64,000 nucleotides of DNA from Adenophora triphylla var. japonica. Its lineage: Eukaryota; Streptophyta; Magnoliopsida; Asterales; Campanulaceae. Positions within the stretch are counted from its first letter, which is position 1. Each line of letters begins with the position of its first letter. Position numbers and translations under genes: made by a program. The notes under the pieces were generated by a model. The model did no database searches and was not told where the DNA came from. It worked only from the letters and a program-made list of their open reading frames with translations. This document shows positions 50,301 to 62,300 of the stretch, one piece after another. The stretch lies in assembly GCA_022495995.1 (NCBI GenBank), contig JAFEMH010002435.1, positions 124,001 to 188,000 on the forward strand, read 5' to 3'.

Positions 50301-53300
50301 AGGTGAGCAGAAGAGATGATCAAGAAGCTGAGAAAATGCGAATACTAAGTTTGGGGCACACGTGAAGATGAGGACCCTTTAGATAATATTTGACAAAAAG
50401 ATGAAAGACAAAAACATACAAAGGCACTAATGCTATCTATTGTAGGACAGAAACTGGGATAAATATGGAACAAGAATATGGGGAGGAGGCTAACCTCTGA
50501 AAACTAGGGAGGAGGCTAGCTTACCCCTGCAAGAGAGTGGTATATACATATATACATAATTCATGTGCTTATCTCACGCGGAGTAATACCACTCTGAAAC
50601 ACGCCTTTTACAGTACATCGTCTAGAAGTGAAAGCAAGATAATCGTTGTCTATTCCCAATCCCATATTTGTCAAAAGCGTCGCCTGCCTAGCTTTTTTCG
50701 TTGCCTTACGAGTTCGTTGCTTCTTTCCAACCAGGCAGGCAGTTGATAGCTTTTTTTATAAAAAGCGACGCTGTTTCAAAAAAACGAGAAGCAAAAAAGC
50801 GTTGCTTTTAAGGAAAAGCGTGATAGTGGAAAACTTTTTGCTGCTCCGTCGTTTTGACGTCAAACTACTTTGTTTTTTTTTAATAGCAGTCCGCTTATTG
50901 TTTGTACCCTAGCCCCAATTTGACAGATCAGGACAAGAAGAAAAGAGAGAAAGTCGAAGAGTTAGAGTCGTACCAGGCGACGAGATCATTCCAACGAACG
51001 ACGGCAACGACGATCAGTCACCGGCCACCAATGCACCAGACTTGGACAATGAGGAAGATGACGATAGTGCTTGATTTTCTTTATGTCTTATTATGTTAAA
51101 GACTTCATGTTTATTTCACTTTCTCAAACTAGCAATCTAGTACTTATTTTGTTAATTTGAACATCGTACTACTAGTACTCATGTGCCTTATGTCTTGGAA
51201 TTCATACTTTGGGGTTTTAATTATGTTAATGATGCTATAAATGTGGAATTGTGATATTTATTTACTGTTTCATTCTAGTTAATAATATGGTTTAAGCTCT
51301 TTATATGTGCTATATGTATACATGTACATATCCCTGATTTTAACTTTTTTTTTCTATTTGCACTGCTCGCTTTTTTGTCGACCGCCTCTCGCCTCGCTTT
51401 TAGCCTTGCTCAGGTACCTTTCGTCTGCCTCTTGCTTTCAGGTCCTTGACAACTATGCCCAGCCCTATAACTCTACGGATTCTCTTGAGCGCAGATTAAA
51501 ATCCTGAATTTATAAAGAGCATTTTGGTTTCCATTCATCATTTGGAAGTTTGAATAATCATTAAAGAAAAGCCCACGGAGAGAAATGCAAAAGATGTATC
51601 CACTTTAGTACCTCATAGACACCTCCACATCACAACCTTACCTATCCCCAAGAAACAAAATCAACCTACTGACCACCATGCTCTTTTTTGTTAAATCAAC
51701 GTACATCAGCCAAAAAGGGACTAGATTGGATGGCATCCCCCACCTCTATAGTGTGCTTGCTAGTTTAGAGCGGGCACGTTTGCCTCCGTTTCTGTGTCTG
51801 CATGATAGAGGTTTATGTTGCACATGCAATCTTTCACTAGATATACTTCAGAAATAGATCCACCTACTTGCAGCTCTGCCCTTCATAATGAATCATCATG
51901 CAGTTACCACCTAAACTGAAATCACAGTATGCCTTGGTGTACCTTCCTCATATGCTCATTAGAATAGCATGGAACTGTAGCATTCCATTACACACCTTTG
52001 CTTCTACCCAAGAGATAAGCACCCAAGTTGAGTGATAGGACGAATTTATACTATCTATTTCCTATGTTTTCCGTCTCTATTATTCTCTATTTTTATGTAT
52101 TTAGTATAGGTTTGATGTATTTTTGAGTGAATCATGTATTGTGAGAATTTATTGTGAAACAATGTAATTCGAGAAAGATTTAGAGAGTTATACCTTGTAA
52201 TCGAATTCAGCTTTCAAGGAAGGTCAAGAGCATTATCTCAACATCAATGGAAGCCGACAAAGTCAAGGATAAAAGCGGGGCTTAAGAGAGGAGAAAATCT
52301 GAGATTTTAGCTCAAGGGACGAGTCGTCCAAGCACAAACCAATTATTCCCCGTCGGAGGGACGACAGAATCAGAGGCAGAAAATTCAGGGACGAGTCGTC
52401 CCATAAAGCACGACTCGTGCCCTCACCGCTGAAGCATCATGGGCGAAAGCCGAGGGATTTTGGGCGACCGCCCAAGGGGCGAATTGCGGGCGGACCAAGG
52501 GGCGAATTGCGGTATTTATTTTTTATTCCTTAATCCCTATTCATAGTTTTACTTGTTTTAATTGCTAGATATTTTTCTAGGGTTTTGAGATTTGATCATC
52601 CTCTTTTCCCTTGTAATTGATTTATTGCTAGTTTAATACTAAGTCTGTGCCAGATTAGGATTTTTCACAAGTAGCATCATTGAGATTTATGCATGTGCTA
52701 TGGTAAATTGAGAAGTGGGTAAAACTAGATTTTGTTCTATTTGTAAAAGAATAGTGAGATTCTTGATATTAATCTCTTAAAGCTTTATTAATTAATTATC
52801 TAAACCTCGACTGTGCCAGTTAGGTTTGATTATTGATTAGGAATTTAGGTGAGTGTACCACTGCTTATAACCATTAATAAGAAAGAGATAGAGATTGAAA
52901 TACATTTCGGATCAAGTGAATAGGAGGAAGGGAAAGAAATTATATCGATGATATTGGATTGATAAACGGGGACATAAACAAATCTGAAGTGTTTTTTTTT
53001 TTTATATAATTGTTTACAATCACATTTATTTACTTGTTGTAGTTATTACAACAAACAATTCAAACAAACCCCCAAACTGGTCTGTGACCATTACACAACA
53101 AATACCGTTCTTCAGTGGATCGACCCTGGACTTGTCCTTACTACAGTTTTGTAGCCGAGTCTTGGTACTAATTTGTAGGCGTGCGACTTTAGCCTACCAA
53201 ATTTTGGCGCCGTTGCCGGGGAACGGTGTTTATTTGTTTGTCTTCTTATTTAATTTCTTGTCATTTTATTTTATTTTATTTGTTTTTTTTTCTCTTTATT

Positions 53301-56300
53301 AGTTTCACCCCCTGTCCCTTCGTGGTGTGGATCATTGTATGGTCCACACCCGTTCTACAAACGATTTGATTGTTTCGTTTGATCCAAAAATCGAAAGATC
53401 TTTCCGGAAAGGACGACAACAAAGCAGGAGAGTCAAGGGGATATTGTTAGTTGAAGAGATGCAGGACGGAGATAATGCAGGTGGTGGTGGCGATGGTGGT
53501 GGACAAGCAGTTCCACCACAGACATTGAGGCAAAGGACCGCCCCGAATTAGAATGAGCAACCACATGCCGTCCAATTCCCCGCCTTACCTGCCGAGGTGA
53601 CATTTGAGTTGAAGCCGGGGCTACTAAATCAGTTGCCGCACTTCACAGCGATGCCCGGAGAGGATCCCAATCAGCATATCTCTCAGTTTGTGCAAATCTG
53701 TCAGAGTATGAAGCCGGCATCGCTTCCGATCGAGCATCTGTTATTGAGAGCGTTTTCTTTCACACTGAAAGATAACGCGAACGAGTGGTATTATCACTTG
53801 CCACCCAATAGGATCACGACATGGCAGCAGATGAAAGAGGTATTCCTAGAAGAGTTCTTCCCCCAGGACCAAATTAATGTTACGAAGAGGGACATCAGCA
53901 ATATGGAGCAAAAGGCAGATGAGACCCTATACGACTACTACAATCGCTTCCACAAGCTTTGTAGGAGTTGTCCATATCATGGGTTTACTGAGGACCAGCT
54001 GATCGTCTATTTTCATGGAGGGTTGACTATTCAGGATAAGAGATTAGTGGATTCATGTTGTGGGGGGAGTATTTTGAATAAGACCACCGAGGAAGCTAAA
54101 AGGTTGATCGAGGAGCTAGCTAAAGAGTACGAGGACCCATGGCAAGAGGTCAAATATGAGACAGGTTAGCGCAGCGGGTTCTAACAGTGGGTTGACCAAT
54201 AAGTTCGAGACAGATATGGAGGATCTTAAGGGTATGGTAAAGTGGTTGGTTCTGGGACAGACGTCGAAGCCGTGTGGGATTTGTTATGACATTACGCACC
54301 CTACAGATTCGTGCCCTTCTTTGCAGACGGGTGAGATGGAGGATGTCAATGCAGTTGGGTTTGCGCAGCAGGGACAGAGACCGATGGGTAACACCTATAA
54401 CCCCAACTGGAGAAATCATCCTAATTTCGGATGGGATACAGGTCAGCAGCAGAATCAGCCGGGTGGTCAGGGACAGCAGTTTGGTAATCAGCAAGGTTAT
54501 CAGCAGCAGCAGTACCAGGGTAATCAGTACAACTCTTATGGACCACCATATAAGCAGCAGCAGCCACCGCAACAACAGCAGCAGAATTCTCCGGGACAGT
54601 CTACGGAGGCATTGCTGAATTCTTTGACACAGAGTGTTAGCACCATGAACCAGAATTTCCAGCAGTATCAGCAGCGCACCGATGTGAGTATTGGTAACCT
54701 GGAGAGACAAATGGGCCAAATTGCAGAGACAGTAGTGAGAATAGAGGCTAGAGATGCAGTAAAAGTACCACCTCAGACTGAGCAACTTCCGAAGCATAAT
54801 GTTAGTGCTGTTTATGTGAGAAGAACGAAGAAAGTTGAGGGATAAATGGTTCCTATAGAATCTGAATTAAATGTTAAGAAGCGAGTGAAACCGGAGTTAG
54901 CGGTGGAAGAGAAGGTAGAGAAGACCCCTGAAGAGAAATATGTTTCACCACCGTTGCGTGTCTATGAGCCGAAAGTTCCTTTTCCAATGGCATTGAGCAG
55001 AGATACATCACAAGAGTCGGAGAAGAGCATGTTTGATACCTTCAAGAATATTGAAGTAAATATTCCTTTCTTGGATCTTCTCAAAAAAGTTCCTAGATAT
55101 GCCAAATTCTTGAAGGAACTGTGTACTACCAAGAGAAATAATAAGTTGAAGGCCATGAAGAAAGTGAAGGTGATTGAGCATGTGAGCGCAGTTTATCAGA
55201 AAAAGATGCCCAAAAAGTGTAGTGATCCGGGCATGTTCGTGGTTCCGATATCGTTGGGGGGTAGCTCGGTGCAGAAGGCTATACTCGATTTGGGGGCTTC
55301 AATCAATGTAATGCCGTATACATTGTTTGAAGAACTTAAGTTGGGTGAATTGGAGGATACTAGAGTTGTGATTCAGTTGGCGGATAAGTCCAACGTATAC
55401 CCGAAGGGGGTGGTGAGAGATGTAGAAGTGAAGGTTGGTGATCTATTGTTCCCGACAGATTTCTTCATTTTAGAGATGGAGACTGATTCTAAGGCTCCAA
55501 TTCTATTGGGGAGACCGTTTATGTCTACTTTAGAGACAAAACTTGATGTAAAGAAGGGCTCTCTAACCATGGAGTTTGATGGGGAGGTGGTGAAATTTAA
55601 TATTTTCGATGCCATGAATCTTCCCAAGAATGTGCGTAAAGTTTGTGCCATGGACTTGAGGGAGCCGATTATCAAGGAGGAGGCCAAGATAGATGAGGTG
55701 AAGTTTTCTAAAATGAAGCCGGAGGAGGCAAAGAAAGGTGGACCACCGAGGAAGAAAGAAGGGAAGCAAAAGAAAAAGGGAAAGCCTAAATGGTCTCCAA
55801 CGGGGAGGCATGTCATGGAAACCAAACATCTTCTAGAGGTAAATGAAGATTACTTTCATCCCCCTTACATTGATGTGACTCATGTTGGTGGAGCCTTCCG
55901 TCCCTTTATTTAGTCCCTTGGTGCCCTTTCCCCCATATTTTTATTGTTCTGTTTTAATTGTTTAATCCATTGAGGACAATGTCTAGTTTAAACGTGGGGG
56001 TATAGGGAGATTGTATCATTGTAAATTTCGTAAATTTCGTTGTTGATTTAAAAAAAATAAAAAAAAATAATAATAATAATAAAAAATAATAATAATAAAA
56101 AAAATAGCAAAGAAAAGAGAGGCTAGGTGAAAACCGGAAACAACACCTAGGCAAAAGGTGAGTAAGTGAAATGTAAACATCTTTTTATTCACCGGAGTGG
56201 AGACATAAGGGAGGTTTGGAGTGTTGGGTAGGATCACTATGGAGTAGGAGGTTTGGATAGTGGTGCCTAGGAATTAGAAAACCTCGTTCATTTTTGGAGT

Positions 56301-59300
56301 TATAAGGGGTGTTTGTGCTTTTCACGAGGCAAATCTTTATTTAAGGATCGCAACCTTAACAATGATTTCTTTTTATGAGGGTGTGTAGTGTGAGCCAAGC
56401 GTGGGGGAAACATATGACATATTTAGTTTCCCTTGACTTTTATTTGACTTGTGTTGGCGGATTAGAGGAGACTAGGAATCATTTACCCTCCATGCATCTG
56501 TTTTAGACCGGTGTTAGATTGGAGATTAGGATATTACTCAGGGACGAGTAATGGTCTAAGCGTGGGGGTATTTGATAGGACGGATTTATACTATCTATTT
56601 CCTATGTTTTCCGTCTCTATTATTCTCTATTTTTATGTATTTAGTATAGGTTTGATGTATTTTTGAGTGAATCATGTATTATGAGAATTTATTGTGCAAC
56701 AATGTAATTCGAGAAAGATTTAGAGAGTTATACCTTGTAATCGAATTCAGCTTTCAAGGAAGGTCAAGAGCATCATCTCTACATCAATGGAAGCCGACAA
56801 AGTCAAGGATAAAAGCGGGGCTTAAGAGAGGAGAAAATCTGAGATTTTAGCTCAAGGGACGAGTCGTCCAAGCACAAACCAATTATTCCCCGTAGGAGGG
56901 ACGACAGAATCAGAGGCAGAAAATTCAGGGACGAGTCGTCCCATAAAGCACGACTCGTGCCCTCACCGCTGAAGCATCATGGGCGAACGCCGAGGGATTT
57001 TGGCCGACCGCCCAAGGGGCGAATTGCGGACGGTTCCGGGCGGTTTGGGCATGATTGCCCTGGCGTGTTCGCAAGCCTGTTTGGAAACCTTTTCTTTATT
57101 TTTTATTTTCCTTTTTATTCCTTTTCCAAGGGAGATTAGGTTTTGAGAGGAGGAAAAATACGATATTTTTATTATTTTAGAAGAGGACGACGGCTGGAAC
57201 AAGTTCCTAGAGAAAGCTTGGTATTTTGATTTTAATGGAGGGCTAAACTCCTACCGCTTTAGATTTGAATGTTGAACCGTTTATTGAATTCAATTGAGGC
57301 ATTTATTTCATTATTCCTTAATCCCTATTCATAGTTTTACTTGTTTTAATTGCTAGATCTTTTTCTAGGGTTTTGAGATTTGATCATCCTCTTTTCCCTT
57401 GTAATTGATTTATTGCTAGTTTAATCCTAAGTCTGTGCCAGATTAGGATTTTTCACAAGTAGCATCTTTGAGATTTATGCATGTGCCATGGTAAATTGAG
57501 AAGTGGGTAAAACTAGATTTTGTTCTATTTGCAAAAGAATAGTGAGATTCTTGATCTTAATCTCTTAAAGCTTTATTAATTAATTATCTAAACCTCGACT
57601 GTGCTAGTTAGGTTTGATTATTGATTAGGGATTTAGGTGAGTGTGCCACTGCTTATAACCATTAATAAGAAAGAGATAGAAATTGAAATACATCTCGGAT
57701 CAAGTGAATAGGAGGAAGGGAAAGAAATTATACCGATGATATTGGATTGGTAAACGGGGACAGAAACAAATCTGAAGTGCTTTTTTTTTTATATAATTGT
57801 TTACAATCACATTTATTTACTTGTTGTAGTTATTACAACAAACAATTCAAACAAACCCCCAAACTGGTCTGTGACCATTACACAACAAATACCGTTGTTC
57901 AGTGGATCGACCCTGGACTTGTCCTTGCTACAGTTTTGTAGCCGAGTCTTGGTACTAATTTGTAGGCGTGCGACTTTAGCCTACCATTGAGGATGCACTT
58001 CTTAGATGTAGTTTAGGCAAAAAAAAAAAAAAACTAGAACAGCTATCAGAACATTTTGGTTTCTTTCACACAAGAAACTTATGTTAGCATTTAATCCCAC
58101 TTAAATCTTCCACTACAAATACTATGAGGTCACTTTTACTAAGCTTATTTCTGAAGGTGATAGAGCTGGAAAGTCAGTTGTGAGTACTCTGCTAGAGAGA
58201 TTCACAAGAAGAATTAGATTTATCAGCTGTAATGTCAAAAGCATAGTGACGGCCCCACAAAGTTTTATAAACAAATTTAGTAGATGCTCATGAGAGGTAG
58301 AATGAATAGGTACATTGATTAAAGCTACAAAAGAAAGTACTTTACATGGTGCATTACTATTTATGTAGCTCTATAGCCTCTTATAGAGGCTATAATTACA
58401 TATTATGTCCTTTGGTTTCATGGTTTTTCCTATTTCTTTTCCTTCAACAACATGGTCTGACTAGGTAATCTGGTTGGATATCGTTAACTAACCTCATTTC
58501 CTTTTTCCTTGACTGAGACCAATTTAGTGACAGTAGCAAACAAACAAAATCACACTCAGATTAGAAGTAATACTCTAAATATGGCAAACCAATTAGATAT
58601 CAGTTGAACATATGCTCAATGAAATCAGCACTGTAGCCTTACTTTATTAATATAGGCATTGCAGAAAAGAGCAAAAAGAGAAAAAGGGAAAATGGCACGG
58701 GCACTGCATTCACAGTAAGTTAATTTACCTTGACAGATCGCCAATGGGAATTGGCCCAACGAACTGGATCCAAGTCACCAATGCCAGTGATTGTGCCCAT
58801 GTATCTGAATAAAGGTATCCACACGCAAGAAGACAAGCAACCACATAAGAAACAACACATGCAAAGGTAACATCCAATAAGAGTGACGCCATTACATCAC
58901 ATATGACATCTAGGACTGCTCTATCCTACCATATAGCAGTCCCACCAACCAGAAAAAGGGAAAATAGCAAAACCCAAGAGAGCTTTTTATTTCCAAACGA
59001 ACGAACATGAATCGCTCAACTCATCCCTACAAACAAATACAGACAAAAACGAATTCTTCCTTTCTGTTGTTGTATTACTGTATTGTTCACTGGACTACTA
59101 AGAGCTGATGACAAATTGTAGTTGTAAGTGGGGTTGGCTAGAATTATTAATCAACTACACAAAAGGTGAATATCTGCTAAGGAATCATGTGTTAGTGGCA
59201 AGAAGTTGATGCAGGCTATGTAATTACAGTGACAATGTGCAGCAAACTTGAAGACAAGCAGCAACATCAAACTAATAGCTCGATGAACTGTCATGAAGTG

Positions 59301-62300
59301 AGGATGCAAGTACCCTACAGTGTCATCTTGATACTCAAGCTCACAATATACACTGGTTGTATCATGTCAAAGCACCTCTATCGAGCTATGAAAGAAGAAG
59401 TGGAATCTATATGTAAAATTTACCCAGTCCATACCTGCGGACACTCGATTCTTCAGTTTCAAAAAGCATTCGAAAACGCATCCCAACAGAAACTCTTGTA
59501 TGATAGACAGCTTTGACATACTTTGAGAGGGGAATCACAAACTCTGATGGACAAGCCCTGATATAATAAATTTGTAAGTAGACAGAGAACATCAAAACTG
59601 AAGTGAACATAACAATTATACTTGACAGCTGTCACCTTGGATTATAAAAAATTGTGAAACAACTATTGGTCGCGGCAGCATGAGCAGCAGCCGCTAGTAG
59701 TCCAATATGCATGCTATCACTTGAAAGAACAGATGATGGCATCACAGTCTGTGGACGGGTAGCACGACGAATTCCTAGGAGAAGCTGATTTTTTTCATTC
59801 CTGTGTCAATTAAAATATGAACTCTCAAACGATGTAGGGAAATGGCTACTCCACAGGTATAGGAAATGGAAATTGAGTGCATAATAAGAATAATAATACC
59901 AGATAAACAGAACAGAATCTCCAGCGACAAGTCTCTTGGCACTGACAAACACACTCCACCCAGTAGTAAGAAGATGTCGTTTGGGCTGTCCTGCATGGTG
60001 AGGTAAGAAGAAAACCAGTCAATATTGATAATTCACTAACATAAATCACATGATTATGGAGTTAAAAGTTTCCATTATTGTACTAGAGGGACTCCCCCTA
60101 AAGAGACAGAGAAGTAATTAGACTGACAAGAACAAAATTGTTTGCAATGTACTGTCAGAGCATATATTCCTATTTCTTCGTTCAGCTCTAACCAAAAGGG
60201 TCAAAAGACCAACACGTGACTCTTACTCGGCATTCAATTCTAACCAAGATATTCAGATAGCGCTACTTGGCTCTCCCAATTACAAAATTCTTGCCTTTTA
60301 CCATTTAATTGTTCCTTCCTCCACTCTTCTTTCTATTGTGAATAAGAACTTTCTGTACTTAAAATGTCCTGCATCTGGCGATTCGCGCAGCGTGGAAGAC
60401 TGGTTATCCACAATCTGTATCACTCCATATATGGATCTCTTTCATTCCCCCATTCTTATCAAATAATAATTATCAAGATATTCGGAAGTTGGAAACCGAC
60501 TCAGCGTTGGCCCCAACTACACAGTCAATTACTTGAATCCTTTGCCACTCTTATGCAAAAGGTTCCGCAAGCCGGACTAAGTACTAGCTTCCTAGATCAC
60601 AGTCTCCAAAAACCTTCAATTGATTTTCGCACAATTTACGTAATCATGAATCAGACTGAGTCAACTACACTGTTACAGTTACAGCTATCCTGCGGCCTTC
60701 TAACAGTTCCCAATCCGAAGCTCAAATACAAGGGACTGTAACCGGGTCGTTCTGAAGATTAGCCGTATCCAGATACACCCAACTTAAATCGTATTAAGTT
60801 TGTCTAAGCTGACAAGCAGTCAAACATTGAATAACGAGAAAATGGTGAAAATCAGAGTTGAAAAATCTCCAATTCCTCCCGTATAACCCAGTTAAAAAAT
60901 CTAGAGAAGCCAATAGTAGTAAGACAACAACAACAACAACATTACCCCAATGCCGCAAAGGCTCCCACCTACGGTGGAGGGTAAGGGGGTGTACGTAGCC
61001 TTGACCCAACGTTAAAGCATAGAGAGGTTGTTTCCGGATGTCCAATGATGAATATTGCGTCGAAAATTACGGATCGACTGTTGCTTCATAACAAAGAATC
61101 GCAGACAGTTTAGTTTAGTGAGTGATTTTGATTTGAACTATCAAGAATTATTTTTTTCGACGCAATTTTCATTATAGGTCATCCGCAAACAACCTCTCTG
61201 TTAAGGCAACATCGAATCAATTCCAATGTATTAAAGCACATAGAGGTTGTTTCCGGATGAAAATTGCGTCGAAAATTACGGACTGACTGCTGCTTCATAA
61301 CAAAGAAGCGTAGACGGTTTAGCGAGTGATTTTGCTTTGAACTATCAAGAATTATTTTGTTTTTGAATGACCCACGATGAAAATTGCGTCGAAAATTACG
61401 GACTAACTATTCCATCATATTCCCAAGCCAAAAAAATATTTAGTCTTTAGCTCCATCGGAAATTATGGAAGAGAATGGCATATAATGAACCATTAAGTGA
61501 AGGCAACATTGAATCAATTCTAAAGCCTCTAAGCATTGACGAGGCCAAGGAATAAGCAGCATTTACTTTTTGAACTATCAAGAATTATTTTTTTTTCATT
61601 GAATTTTATCCACACTAGATTTCTTATCTTGAGAAATTCTCCAGAACCACCAACTAAGTTGAAGAGTTTTTTAAGTCATGCTGACCTACAAATGGCCATG
61701 TAATTGTAAGGCTACAGCTAAAGTATTAATCACCTCAATAAGCATTGTGTACTAGTCCTCGTTCAACAGACCTCGGAAAGTACAACTAAGGCCCATGTTA
61801 CCCAGACGATGAGGCACCCTAAGTAATGGTTGCTTGAGTCAATTGAAATTGAAACTCGGTCAAACAATATATTTAACATTGACAGGTAAAGCTTATGTGT
61901 ATGTATCACTTAAGTATTCAAAAAACTAGAGAAATTATAATTTGCACATTTATCTTTACAATTCTCATGTTGGCTACAGTAGGTTTAATTTAATCTCAAT
62001 CATGGATTGCAAGGTTCTCGGAAAATGGATTAACAATTAGGCCCAGCCTATATGGTCCACAAGTGATAGAATGAAGCAGAGGAACTTCAGAAGATCTTCA
62101 AATTTTGATTAATGAAGGCTCCTAACCTACCTCGAAAAATATGTCTGAACTTCCATTCAACATCATGAAGATCCCGAGCTATTAGTTCCTGGCAAGGTGG
62201 CTGCTGCGAAAAATCCTGGTTGGGAACAAGAAACAGCAAAAACATTGATACCATCCTTTTACTTGAAGAGTATGGTCATTAGTTCTGGTTCAATATCAGC

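Larger units (their letters stand above)
52033..57986 (+). mobile_element. Athila-like LTR retrotransposon encoding only gag and protease, in ARF intron 10
   Basis: LTRs are 52033-53199 and 56573-57986 (TGATAGGACG...GCCTACCA), with perfect 5-bp duplication TTGAG at 52028-52032 and 57987-57991. Primer site TGGCGCCGTTGCCGGGGA (tRNA-Asp type) lies at 53205-53222; the polypurine tract AAGCGTGGGGGTATT ends at 56572. Gag and protease are Athila-like. There is no RT, RNase H, integrase or envelope, and the space from 55914 to 56572 is too short for them. It lies antisense to the ARF transcript. Confidence 0.93.
47558..58728 (-). other. ARF intron 10, about 11.2 kb
   Basis: The donor GTAAAT follows exon 10 (…WRSVK) at 58728 and the acceptor TAG precedes exon 11 ([10 protein letters not shown]) at 47558. 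The length is due largely to the Harbinger-like MITE (48838-50117) and the Athila-like element (52033-57986). The remaining stretches (47558-48837, 50118-52032, 57987-58728) show no supported gene. Confidence 0.93.
59991..62130 (-). other. ARF intron 6, about 2.1 kb, with SINE-derived sequence
   Basis: It lies between exon 6 (…FRHIFR) and exon 7 ([12 protein letters not shown]), splitting the B3 domain. It contains the SINE fragment 60923-61040 and a local segmental duplication at 61014-61425. A plus-strand frame at 60364-60741 is not recognised. Confidence 0.9.

Noticed and set aside
60364..60741. 125-codon plus-strand ORF in ARF intron 6
   Set aside because: No homology recognised and no supporting context.
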